Assembly: GCA_027494015.1 (NCBI GenBank)
Contig: JAOSJP010000001.1
Span: 813,073-877,072, forward strand
Source: Anaerolineae bacterium
GTDB lineage: Bacteria > Chloroflexota > Anaerolineae > Aggregatilineales > Aggregatilineaceae
Direction: 5' to 3'
Length of the DNA stretch: 64,000 nucleotides
In this document: piece after piece, positions 54,384-64,000 of the stretch
Layout: the number at the start of each line of letters is the position of its first letter
Position numbering within the stretch: the first letter of the stretch is position 1
Notes under the pieces: generated by a model
The model's database searches: none
What the model was told of the DNA's origin: nothing
What the model saw: the letters and a program-made list of their open reading frames with translations, nothing else
Made by a program: the position numbers and the translations under genes

Positions 54384-54740
54384 TCAGCCTGGCAGCCGGA
54401 TGTACACGCCGCCCTCAATCACCCGCAGCGGGAAGACGGTCAGCCAGTGCGACTGCAACGGCGACTGCCCGCCGCCCAGGTAGCGCCCGGTGCGCAGGTC
54501 ATAGCGCGCGCCGACGGTCGGCGTGGTGAACACGCAGTCGAGCACCTCGCCGTGCGCAATCGAGCGGCCCGTCTGCGGGCAGCGATCCTCGATGGCGTGC
54601 AGGTCGTCGCCGCAGGACACAATCAGCACTCTGGTGTCGTCCACGTACACAGTCTTGCGCCCGCGCGGGGGAATCTGTTCGAGGGCACAAACCCGGATGT
54701 ATCCTGCGGGGGCAGTGGGGTTTCGCAAGCTGGTCATCAT
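54384..54740 (-). CDS. Rieske-like protein without a usable cluster site
   Basis: A 118-residue soluble protein with a ferredoxin-like Rieske pattern: YVDDTRVLIVSCGDDLHAIE, then DRCPQTGRSIAHGEV, and finally GARYDLRTGRYLGG. In active Rieske ferredoxins the cluster is held by C-P-H and C-P-W-H. Here these are C54-P-Q56 and T73-P74-T75-V76, so three of four ligands are gone. The fold probably persists without iron, perhaps as a binding or scaffold domain. The start is ATG 54740, seven bases after GGAGGAGGG. Confidence 0.75.
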   Translation of the reverse strand: MMTSLRNPTAPAGYIRVCALEQIPPRGRKTVYVDDTRVLIVSCGDDLHAIEDRCPQTGRSIAHGEVLDCVFTTPTVGARYDLRTGRYLGGGQSPLQSHWLTVFPLRVIEGGVYIRLPG

Positions 54741-54917
54741 CGCGCATCCCTCCTCCTGGTTCGCGTCAGACAACGGGATGACTTGATGCGCCACGCCGCG
54801 CAACAAGCGGGTCTACTTCTATTATACGACAGCTTAGGGGCTTTCTGGCGGCGGGCTGAGAGTAAGCGACCATGCGGAAACCTCACCCCCTGGCCCCCTC
54901 TCCATACATGGCTATGC

Positions 54918-55091
54918 TTTACCCACAAGTGCCCCGACGCCCCCTTTGCCACCCGTGCCGAGGCTCGCCGGGCCATCTTTGAGTATCTCGAAGTCTGGTA
55001 CCATCGCCAACGTCTGCACTCGTCCTTGGGCTATGTCAGCCCTGCTGCTTTCGAACAGCAGTATGCCGACGAAATCAAAACTGTCCGTTAA
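54918..55091 (+). pseudogene. IS3-family transposase OrfB remnant (C-terminus only)
   Basis: About 57 codons in frame, ending at TAA 55091. They read TRAEARRAIFEYLEVWYHRQ followed by RLHSSLGYVSPAAFEQQY, the C-terminal end of an IS3-group integrase-type transposase. The upstream catalytic part is missing and replaced by a CCTCACCCCCTGG repeat, so the insertion sequence is degraded. Confidence 0.85.
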
Positions 55092-55243
55092 AACGGGGCA
55101 AGGTCAGTCTCGCGACTTCCGAAGTCCGCGAAACTTCGGAAGTCTGTCATGGTGCGCCGTATCCACAAGGCTGTTTCGCGGCGGGGCGATTTTGGCTATA
55201 GTTTGAGCATCCGTCGCGCCAAACCGCACCGAAGGACGGCTGT

Positions 55244-57049
55244 ATGCGTCGCCCGACCGCCATTGTCCTGCTCGCCCTGCTGATCGCCTGCCACCTGATC
55301 AGCGGGTCGCCCCCTGCGCGCGCTCAGGACGGCAGCAGTCCCACCGCGCACACCGTCCAGGCCGGCGACAACCTGTACCGCATCGCCCTGCGCTACGGCG
55401 TGACGATTGAGGCGCTGATGGCCGCCAACAGGCTGACGACGACCAGCGTCATCGTCCCCGGCCAGACGCTGGTTATTCCCAGCGCGGCGGCCCTGGTGCC
55501 CGCCCCTGCGGTGACAATCCCCGCCGGCGCGCGGACGCACCGCGTCGTTGAGGGGGAATCGCTGCTGCTGATCGCGCGGCGCTACAACGTGACGCTGGAC
55601 GCACTGGCCCGCGCCAACAACATCACCCACGCCGTCCTGATCGTGCCGGGCCAGGTGCTCGTCATCCCCACCGGGGGCGGCACGGCAGACCTGGGATTGG
55701 TCGGCGTGACTGTGCCCGTTCAGGCGGTCAAGCCCCCGGCGCTAGACCTGGGCATCCTGCCTGCCGGCGCGTCCTCCGCTCCCGCCGCGCAGCAGACTGC
55801 CCCGCCGATGCCTGCTCCCCCGCAGGTCGCGCCCGCCAGCGCGACGCCGGTCGAGGTCGCAACAGGAGCCGCGCCGCCAGTCACGCCTGAACCGCCCCCC
55901 AGCGCAACGCGCACCCCTGTCGCGCCGCCTGAGATCGCTGCGCCCGCTGCAACCGCCTCCAGCACGCCCACCGCCACTGCCCCGCCCCCGGTCGTCAGCG
56001 GCACCTTCGACGGCGGGCTGGTCGCGCCAGACCTGGGCATCCTCGCCCCGCCGCCGGCGTTGGAGTCGTCCCAGGCATTGGCCGCCGCGCCGGAAGAGTC
56101 CGCCAGCGCGCCGGAGCAGCCGGAAGTTGTCCCGGCAGCGCCAGAGAACAGCGCCGCCCCAGTGCCCGCCGCCGTTGGTGAGACGCTCGGCGTAGCGGAG
56201 CAGCCGGAAGCTGTCCCGGCAGCGCCAGAGAACAGCGCCGCCCTTGCGCCCGCTGCCGTTGGCGAGACGCTCAACGCACCCGACCTGGGCATCATCGCCC
56301 CGGACACGGCGGCCTGGGTGCGCCAGCCGGGGCTGTTCACGACGGGGGGAGCGCGCGTCCGCGAGATTTTCGAGCGCGGGCAGGCGCGCGGCAACAACGC
56401 GCACGCCTTCTCCAAAGTGGGGGACTGCAACAGCGAGCTGCCCTTCTTCCTGGGCCGCTTCGACAGCGGCGATTACGACCTGGGGCCATACGCCTACTTG
56501 CAGCCCGCCATTGACCACTTCGCCGGGTCGTTTGGGCGACAGAGCATGGCCGTGTGGACGGGCAGCCACGCCTGGTCGGTGCTCGATCCCACCTGGGCGA
56601 ACCCGGCCCTGTGTCTGCCCGGCGAGACCCCGCTCGGCTGCGAGTTCCGCCTGCACCGGCCCAGCGTCGTGTTGATCCGCCTGGGCACCAATGAAGCCTA
56701 CAGCCCGGCGCTGTTCGAGCAGCACATGCGCGCGATCATCGAGTATTCCATTGAGCAGGGCGTGATCCCGCTCCTGGGGACAAAAGCCGACCAGCTTGAG
56801 GGCAGCGACCGCATCAACGACATCGTGCGCCAGCTTGCGGCGGAATACGAGGTGCCGCTGTGGGACTTCGGGCGCGTGGCGAGCACGGTGCCGGGGCGCG
56901 GCCTGCGTGAGGACGGCTTCCACATGACCTGGTACCCGCTCACCTACGGCGATCCACGCGCGCTGCAAGCCGGGCATTCCGTCCACAACCTGGCTGCGCT
57001 GATCGCCCTCCACACCGTCTGGCAGAGCGCGATGGCGAGCGTGGGCTGA
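55244..57049 (+). CDS. Secreted LysM-domain protein with C-terminal SGNH/GDSL-like hydrolase domain
   Basis: A 601-residue exported protein. The signal peptide runs to about residue 27 (PPARAQDG). Two LysM domains follow, HTVQAGDNLYRIALRYGVT and HRVVEGESLLLIARRYNVT, which bind peptidoglycan or glycan. A Pro/Ala/Thr linker of about 170 residues contains a near-exact 28-residue duplication (84-bp units near 56114 and 56198, EQPE(V/A)VPAAPENSAA). The C-terminal 230 residues look like an SGNH esterase: VGDCNSELPFF at block I, RLGTNEAYSP at block III and EDGFHMT at block V. It may deacetylate cell-wall glycans. Confidence 0.8.
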   Translation: MRRPTAIVLLALLIACHLISGSPPARAQDGSSPTAHTVQAGDNLYRIALRYGVTIEALMAANRLTTTSVIVPGQTLVIPSAAALVPAPAVTIPAGARTHRVVEGESLLLIARRYNVTLDALARANNITHAVLIVPGQVLVIPTGGGTADLGLVGVTVPVQAVKPPALDLGILPAGASSAPAAQQTAPPMPAPPQVAPASATPVEVATGAAPPVTPEPPPSATRTPVAPPEIAAPAATASSTPTATAPPPVVSGTFDGGLVAPDLGILAPPPALESSQALAAAPEESASAPEQPEVVPAAPENSAAPVPAAVGETLGVAEQPEAVPAAPENSAALAPAAVGETLNAPDLGIIAPDTAAWVRQPGLFTTGGARVREIFERGQARGNNAHAFSKVGDCNSELPFFLGRFDSGDYDLGPYAYLQPAIDHFAGSFGRQSMAVWTGSHAWSVLDPTWANPALCLPGETPLGCEFRLHRPSVVLIRLGTNEAYSPALFEQHMRAIIEYSIEQGVIPLLGTKADQLEGSDRINDIVRQLAAEYEVPLWDFGRVASTVPGRGLREDGFHMTWYPLTYGDPRALQAGHSVHNLAALIALHTVWQSAMASVG

Positions 57050-57108
57050 GCAGAACGCCCTTTCCTCTGGTCACCTTCAAGGGCGAACAGAACCTTTACC
57101 TCACCCCT

Positions 57109-59014
<1,906 letters not shown>

Positions 59015-59131
59015 CAGGTGCAGGCAGAACGTGTCAGGCAATGTGGCACGCCCAGGTTTCCCTCACCCCCGCTGAGCGTAGCGAGATTGGGGTGAGGTCT
59101 TTACCGGCAGGCCAGCAGCGCACCTAATCCG

Positions 59132-59980
59132 TCACAGCACGCTGCCGATGCGCTGGCGCACATCTTCGGCGAAGCGCTCGATGAAGCCCAGCGTGTAGGC
59201 CACCACGTCCAGCGACGGATCAGCGACCAGCGGCGTCAGGTCCATGGCGAAGGTCGTGCCGGTGGTCACGTCGCCCTCATGCGAGGCAAGGTAGGTGGCG
59301 TGCGCGCGACGGCGGCCCATCGTCGCCAGGTCGTAGCGCTTGCCGCCGCTGATCTGCGAATCGAAGATGCCGACCAGCGCAGCCTGCAGGTTCTCCTGCG
59401 CCGACAGGTCAAAGGCGACCTTGTCCGCGTCGAGCAGCCAGTCCAGATCGCGCCATACCTCGCAGCCGTAGACCTTCTGCGGGCGCTCCCCGGCGGGCAG
59501 GCGGCGCAGGGCGGCGATCACTTTGGTGACGACGCCGATATGCGTGGTGTGCTTGTCGGCCAGGTTGTGCGTGTAGACGACCTGGGGGCGCGTCGCGCGC
59601 AGCAGGGCGAACAGGTCGTCCACCGGGTCGCTGTTGGCCCCGTCCTTGACGGCGCTGCTGGGATAGTTCAGGAAGACGTGCGCGGCATACTCCCCGACAA
59701 AGGCGGCCTTCTTCTGCTCGCGGATGCGCACCAGGCGCATCTGCTCGTCGGTGTAATCGGCGTACAGCCCCGTGCGCGATGAGCCGGCCCCGTCGGTGAC
59801 GGTGACGCCGGTCAGCCAGCGGTCGTCGCGCTGATAGCACCGCAGCACACCGTCCATGGCCATGATCTCGATGTCGTCCTGGTGGGCGGCGATGGCCAGG
59901 TGCGTGGTGCGGGCCAATGCCCCCTCAGCGGGCAGCCCGTCGGGGACGAAGACTTCTGCGCTTGCGAGCTTGAACTGCAT
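59132..59980 (-). CDS. PIG-L/LmbE-family deacetylase
   Basis: A 282-residue zinc-dependent deacetylase. AAHQDDIE (residues 31-38) is the AHPDDE-like metal motif, with Gln replacing Pro. VYTHNLADKHTTH carries the second His pair. It should remove an acetyl group from an N-acetylglucosamine-type sugar. A GGGAGAG ribosome site precedes the ATG. The ROK-like kinase gene upstream on the same strand (60159) fits an amino-sugar utilisation role; the two are separated by repeats of the TGATCAGTG and CCAATCACCAA type. Confidence 0.87.
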   Translation of the reverse strand: MQFKLASAEVFVPDGLPAEGALARTTHLAIAAHQDDIEIMAMDGVLRCYQRDDRWLTGVTVTDGAGSSRTGLYADYTDEQMRLVRIREQKKAAFVGEYAAHVFLNYPSSAVKDGANSDPVDDLFALLRATRPQVVYTHNLADKHTTHIGVVTKVIAALRRLPAGERPQKVYGCEVWRDLDWLLDADKVAFDLSAQENLQAALVGIFDSQISGGKRYDLATMGRRRAHATYLASHEGDVTTGTTFAMDLTPLVADPSLDVVAYTLGFIERFAEDVRQRIGSVL

Positions 59981-60158
59981 GGGTATCTCTCCCTGGAAAG
60001 TGGTCAGTGGTCAGTTGTCGGTTTTCAGTGATCGGTTGTCGAAGCGGAAGAGCCGTATACGCAAGCCGCCTGACTGGTCACAGACACCCAAACACTGATC
60101 ACTGAGAACTGATCACTGATCACCAAAAACCAATCACCAATCACCAAAAACCAACCAC
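59981..60158. repeat. TGATCAGTG/CCAATCACC repeats between the deacetylase and kinase genes
   Basis: The spacer is built of GTGGTCAGTGGTCAG and ACTGATCACTGAGAACTG words, then CACCAAAAACCAATCACC. These are the same words seen near 11040, 30412, 34119 and 50655. No other signal. Confidence 0.7.
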
Positions 60159-61559
60159 CTACCCCAACTCCGGCAAGCTCGCCGCCGCGATGGACTGCCC
60201 GACGCGGCGGCTCTTCTCGTCCGGCAACTGGATGTGCAGCCGCCCGGCCAGGTCGGGGAACTCCCCGCGCAGCACCTCGTTGGCGACCTCAAGGATCAGC
60301 GTGCCGCCGCGCCCTGAGGTGACGCGCCCCAGGATCAGGACGTGCTTGAGCGCGTAGAAGTCGGCGTAGTGGGCCAGCGCGTAGCCGAGATAGACGCCGA
60401 TCGTCTGCCAGATTTGAGTCGCGCCCGCGTCCCCGGCCTCCAGCTTCTCCTGCACGGCCTTGAGCTTCTCGGCGTCGGTCACGCCGCTGGGCACGGCGAT
60501 GCCCGCGCGCGGGGCCAGGCGAAAAACCGCCTGCTGCGAGAAGTAGAGCGCCCCCACGCCCCGGTCGCCGGACCACTCGTCGGCGGGCGCGTCGGGCTGG
60601 TAGTCCACCGGCGCGAAGGCCAGCTCGTTGAGCCAGTCGGTCAGGCTGCCCGTCGGCGTGACGTAGCCGGCGGCCTCGCTCGACCCCATGGCCACGCCGA
60701 GGATGCTGTCATCCTCCAGCGACATCGAGCCGGCCAGAGCCGTCACCTCGCCATCGTTGATCACTTCCAGCGGCAGGCCGCCCATTGCCTGGCGGATGCG
60801 GGCGAACAGGCTGCGCACCTCGCCGTAGCGCTCGGCGGGCACGCCGCGAAATAGCGAGGCGACCATCGGGCGGTTGTCCACATAAACGCCCGCCGAGCTG
60901 CCGCCGATGGCGTCCACGCGCGGCAGCTTGGACGCGGCCAGTTGCAGCGCGGCCAGAATGCGCTCGTAATGATAGGCCGGGTCGCTGTTCTGGCGCGGCT
61001 CCCAGACGATCTCCGTGCTGAAGACCGGCTCTCCGTCAATCACCGCCGACACCTTGAGGTCGGACGCGCCCAGGTCAAAGCCGATGCGGCAGCCGTCCAG
61101 GTGGCGGCCCAACGCCTTCTCGCTCTCATGGGCCGGGGGCACCTCGTCCGCCGCGCAGACCACGACCGTGAACGGCTGCTGGTAGACCTGCTCGCCCATG
61201 AAATGAAAGTCGAAGGCGCGCGGGCCATCCGGGGCGTAGGCGCGGCGCAGGTGCTCGCCGATGGCGCGCGGCCCGCCGGCGTAGACCTTCCAGCCGCCGC
61301 GCTGCCACAGCAGGAACTTGACCAGCCGCTCGGCGTACTGCAGGTTGGCCTCGGCGCGCGGGTGGCCTTCGGGGAAGACGGTCGTCTCGAAACGCGACAG
61401 CGTGCCGCCCACGCGCTCCAGGCCGAGCACCAGCGGCACCCCAACGCCCGACGCAGCGACTTCCGCTTGAAAGGCGCGGTTGGCCAGGACTGCCGGGCGA
61501 AAGCCGGGATCGAGCGGCGGGACGAAACGCGGGACGATGAGCGTGAGTGCTTGGGTCAT
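60159..61559 (-). CDS. ROK-like sugar kinase/regulator, long form
   Basis: A 466-residue protein whose central part is ROK-like: CRIGFDLGASDLKVSAVIDG, then GLPLEVINDGEVTALAGSM and LGVAMGSSEAAGYV. The last contains a phosphate-binding G-S-S-E turn in place of the usual GTG. The first 130 residues are an extra N-terminal domain not seen in simple ROK kinases. Glucokinases, N-acetylglucosamine kinases and ROK repressors share this fold. Its downstream neighbour is a PIG-L deacetylase, so an N-acetylated sugar is a plausible substrate. A GGAGAAATTTC ribosome site precedes the ATG. Confidence 0.72.
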   Translation of the reverse strand: MTQALTLIVPRFVPPLDPGFRPAVLANRAFQAEVAASGVGVPLVLGLERVGGTLSRFETTVFPEGHPRAEANLQYAERLVKFLLWQRGGWKVYAGGPRAIGEHLRRAYAPDGPRAFDFHFMGEQVYQQPFTVVVCAADEVPPAHESEKALGRHLDGCRIGFDLGASDLKVSAVIDGEPVFSTEIVWEPRQNSDPAYHYERILAALQLAASKLPRVDAIGGSSAGVYVDNRPMVASLFRGVPAERYGEVRSLFARIRQAMGGLPLEVINDGEVTALAGSMSLEDDSILGVAMGSSEAAGYVTPTGSLTDWLNELAFAPVDYQPDAPADEWSGDRGVGALYFSQQAVFRLAPRAGIAVPSGVTDAEKLKAVQEKLEAGDAGATQIWQTIGVYLGYALAHYADFYALKHVLILGRVTSGRGGTLILEVANEVLRGEFPDLAGRLHIQLPDEKSRRVGQSIAAASLPELG

Positions 61560-62167
61560 GGCGAAATTTCTCCGAGATGAATGATGGCTGGTTGTTGGTT
61601 GTTGGTGACCGGTTGTCCGCGATCAGGCGGCGGCCAGTTCTGGGTCGCCAGCCAGGAGATCAACGGGCCAGGCACATAGTATAACGCGATGTACGGGATT
61701 GGGAGATGAAGGAACAACGCCGGGCGCGTGCAAAGGTTGTCAGCGACTTGCTTGACGCGGAGGCATTGACCTCACCTCCGGCTTCGCTACGCTCGGCTCG
61801 CCCCCTCTCTAACGTGGAGGGTCGGACAAATAAGATTGCATTGACGATTAATTATAGGTTGCGGAAGAACAATTCAAGGGAAGAAACGACCCAAGAAGGC
61901 GACTTCGCGGAGCCGGTTGTAGGGGCGGGTTTGCAAACCCGCCCCTACAGGCCCTACCAGGCATCCGAGCTTCTCCTTCAAGCCGCCCGTTTCTTCCGGT
62001 GATTGTGATCGCTCGCCGTTACGCTAAATCAACACTGTCTGATAGGTCCGACTCCCCACATTGGAGAGGGGGCGGCGAGGCCCGCGTTAGTGGGCCGCGC
62101 GGGGATGAGGTAAACCAGGGCGCGGCAGACAGGCGGTGATAGACAATGCGCTCGCGCACGGAGCGCA
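61560..62167. repeat. Intergenic region with a nested inverted-repeat element
   Basis: 61588-61612 is GGTTGTTGGTTGTTGG. A CCTCACC element opens at 61765 and is interrupted at 61818-62052 by a 235-bp insertion. The insertion's ends are GTCGGACAAATAAGATTGCA and, complemented, GTCGGACCTATCAGACAGTG, agreeing at about 17 of 24 positions. Inside it is a perfect GTAGGGGCGGGTTTG palindrome (61919-61948). Beyond it the interrupted element resumes with ACATTGGAGAGGGGG. No protein is encoded. Confidence 0.75.
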
Positions 62168-63631
62168 TCAGCGCAGCCGCCACCGCGCCCTCCCAACCTC
62201 CACCCACACGGGGCGCGGCGCTCCCTCTGCCACCAGGATCACCGGCGAGCCTTCCACCACCACCGCGCCGTCTGCGTCGGGCAGCGCGCCGGGCGCTTCC
62301 AGCACGTACCACCACCCTGCAACGCCCGGCACGCGAGCGGGCGTTTGCCCGTGCTCCGACCCGAACATGCCCACGCGTGTGGCGAGCGTATCGCCGTCCC
62401 GCCCCGCCACGTGGAAGCGCACCGGGTCGGCCTCGCGCGCCCACATCACGTACACGGTGCGTCCGGGCTGTTCCAGCGTCACCAGCGAGGAGCGGTCGCT
62501 GTAACGCCACTGGGCGCGCAGCGTCCCCTCGAAAACGCGAATCACCATCTGGTACGTCTCAAAGGCGGGGCGGCGCGTGCCATCCCAGCGCACCAATCCC
62601 CACGGCTCGGTCACGCCCGGCACGAAGTGATCGTCGTACAGCCGGTACACGGCAAAACGCTCAACCCCCGCCGCCAGGCTGAGCGCCGCCGCCTGCACCA
62701 GGTAGTCGGCCTGCTGCCGCAGGGTCACGGAAAAGGCCGGGTGGGGCGGCGTTGGCGCGCGCGGGTCGTGCGAGGGGCGGGCGTTCGTCTCCGCCACCCA
62801 GACGGGCTTGCCCTGCAGGTTGTAGTGCCACAGCAAGCCCTTCGTCTCGACGATCACATTCCACACGTTGCTCGTGCTGAAGTAAGTGTGCACCATCAGC
62901 ACGTCGAAGAAGAAGCCGTGTTCGTAGGCTGCGGGGTCCTGTGCCGCCACGTCCAGCAGCCGCTTGAGATAGGGCGCGCGTCCGGCAGCTTTGTCAGTCC
63001 ACCAGGCCATCCCCGCCATGTGGATCACCGCATCCGGGTTCACCGACTTTGCCGCCAGATAGGCCACCTTGAGCATCTGGTAATAGTCTTCGACCCCGCC
63101 ATCGAACTCGTACCAGCTCAGCTCGCCAGGGCGGATGTCCGGCTCGTTGTAGATGATCCAGTGCCGGATGTCCCACGTCTCTCCATAGTAGGTCACTGCC
63201 CGGCGCACAAACGCCGCCCAGTAGTTGCCCGGATCATCAATCGGCAGGTCGAGGCCGAAGGGCGGCGCGCCTAGCTCGTGGATCGCCGAGGCCCAGCGCG
63301 GCGTGTTCTTGAGCAGCCCCACCACTTCCCGTCCGCTCTCCTGCGCTGCGCGCAGCCACTCGTCGGGGATCACCTCGGTTCGGAACTCGTCGGGGCCGTT
63401 GGGCTGGAACTGCGCCCACTCGAAGATGATGCGCTCCCAGCCCGCGCCGAGCGCGCGCGCGTCGTCCGGGCGGTAGTACGCCTCCACAACGCCGAAGCGA
63501 GACGGCTCGACGCGCGCGGCCTCCGGGGCCGGGCCGCTCGCCAGCGCCGTCCAGACGGGGATCGTCAGCAGCGCCACGATCAGCGCGGCAAGCGCGCGGC
63601 GGCGAAAGCCAGGATGTGGAAAAGGCGACAT
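62168..63631 (-). CDS. Secreted clan-A glycoside hydrolase (GH39/cellulase-like)
   Basis: A 487-residue exported protein. The start is taken at ATG 63631, followed by FRRRALAALIVALLTIPVW, a signal-anchor ending near ALASGP. The TIM-barrel glycosidase has the acid/base in IIYNEPDIRPG (E163) and the nucleophile in VWVAETNARPS (E281). FGVVEAYYRPDDARALGAGW begins the first barrel strand, and a beta-sandwich follows from about 385. Xylosidases, endoglucanases and related GH5/GH39 enzymes share this layout; the substrate is unresolved. It is flanked by transporter genes. Confidence 0.85.
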   Translation of the reverse strand: MSPFPHPGFRRRALAALIVALLTIPVWTALASGPAPEAARVEPSRFGVVEAYYRPDDARALGAGWERIIFEWAQFQPNGPDEFRTEVIPDEWLRAAQESGREVVGLLKNTPRWASAIHELGAPPFGLDLPIDDPGNYWAAFVRRAVTYYGETWDIRHWIIYNEPDIRPGELSWYEFDGGVEDYYQMLKVAYLAAKSVNPDAVIHMAGMAWWTDKAAGRAPYLKRLLDVAAQDPAAYEHGFFFDVLMVHTYFSTSNVWNVIVETKGLLWHYNLQGKPVWVAETNARPSHDPRAPTPPHPAFSVTLRQQADYLVQAAALSLAAGVERFAVYRLYDDHFVPGVTEPWGLVRWDGTRRPAFETYQMVIRVFEGTLRAQWRYSDRSSLVTLEQPGRTVYVMWAREADPVRFHVAGRDGDTLATRVGMFGSEHGQTPARVPGVAGWWYVLEAPGALPDADGAVVVEGSPVILVAEGAPRPVWVEVGRARWRLR

Positions 63632-63706
63632 GGCTGTTCCGTCGTGTGCGTGCAAAGGCTGTCAGCGACTCGCTGCTTTGCGGGGCAGAATCTTCACCGC
63701 AACCGC

Positions 63707-64000
63707 TCAGCGCCGGTAGAGCATGGGGTCAAAGGCGTCGCGCAGCCCATCGCCGACGAAGTTGAAGGCCAGCACAATGATGCTGATCAGCACGCCGGGC
63801 ACCGTCCACATCCACCAGGCGGTCAGCATCCAGGCTTTGGCGTCCTCCAGCATATTGCCCAGGCTGGCGTCCGGGGGCGGCACACCCAGGCCAATGTAGC
63901 TCAGCGCCGACTCGCTCAGGATGGCCGACGGCACCACCAGCGTCGCCGCCACGACAATGGGGGCCAGCGCGTTGGGCAGCAGGTGCGCCAGCACCATCTG
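63707..64000 (-). CDS. Oligopeptide/dipeptide ABC permease DppC/OppC, C-terminal part (partial)
   Basis: The frame is open to the right edge of the window. The product contains [40 protein letters not shown] and [14 protein letters not shown], the signature end of DppC-type permeases, with the EAA-loop region just before. It carries peptide-type substrates across the membrane. The rest of the operon lies beyond the window. The solute-binding tail at 1-225 belongs to the same transporter class but is at the opposite end. Confidence 0.92.
   Translation of the reverse strand, partial: QMVLAHLLPNALAPIVVAATLVVPSAILSESALSYIGLGVPPPDASLGNMLEDAKAWMLTAWWMWTVPGVLISIIVLAFNFVGDGLRDAFDPMLYRR

Noticed and set aside
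54447..55091. 214-codon plus frame across the Rieske-like gene and the IS3 remnant
   Set aside because: Only the last 57 codons are IS3 OrfB-like; the first part is antisense to the Rieske-like gene, so it is not one gene.

Overview
The window is high-GC bacterial chromosome with compact genes separated by repeat-crowded intergenic gaps. The gene set points to a member of Chloroflexota, probably Anaerolineae-like. It includes a MalT-like regulator with a BTAD domain, membrane-anchored proteins with Thr/Pro linkers, a fused ADP-forming acyl-CoA ligase, SdhABCD, GlpABC, a three-gene pyruvate dehydrogenase operon, and many short palindromic repeats. This placement is inference; no rRNA or other taxonomic marker was seen, and I recognised no tRNA or CRISPR array.

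Layout. 1-225 is the tail of a peptide-type solute-binding protein. 462-5557 holds a zinc alcohol dehydrogenase and a 1059-residue NTPase-TPR-BTAD activator, separated by tandem palindromic repeats. 6119-7653 holds three tandem, nearly identical 51-residue secretory-signal-like peptides, a 106-residue small protein and a stand-alone receiver domain. 7763-13699 has a GH4 glycosidase, a parvulin lipoprotein, three related membrane-anchored proteins and a KaiC-like ATPase. 13838-17883 (minus) has a sugar-binding protein and two glycosyltransferases. 18064-19842 is a NotI-like restriction endonuclease with a frameshifted adenine methylase. 19949-28378 has a MocR regulator, two alpha/beta hydrolases, pdxS and an ADP-forming acyl-CoA ligase. 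28895-32339 is sdhABCD (minus). 32963-35933 is a tandem pair of GNAT genes, the first frameshifted. 37084-40369 is pdhA-pdhB-pdhC. 40744-42643 has a UroD-like protein and an SDR. 42676-44746 is a second restriction-modification-like pair, again with a broken methylase. 44959-49320 is glpABC, with glpK at 52370-53869 (minus). The rest has sixA, an rRNA methyltransferase, a Rieske-like protein without cluster ligands, a LysM-SGNH protein, a DUF2723 membrane protein truncated at a 36-G run, a PIG-L deacetylase with a ROK-like kinase, a secreted glycosidase and the end of a peptide ABC permease.

Physiology. GlpK and GlpABC feed glycerol to dihydroxyacetone phosphate. The pyruvate dehydrogenase complex and SDH imply respiratory carbon metabolism, and the ADP-forming ligase makes or uses acyl-CoA. 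Glycosidases, solute-binding proteins and the ROK/PIG-L pair suggest a scavenger of carbohydrates and amino sugars.

Most novel signal. The three small genes at 6119-6744 each end in a signal-peptidase-like ALA site followed by only seven residues (LEITSGS or GEITSGS). They lie downstream of a large TPR regulator and upstream of a small protein and a receiver domain. I propose a candidate peptide-signalling module; this is inference. The second theme is a mosaic of MITE-like elements, some nested. One of them supplies the stop codon of the MocR gene.
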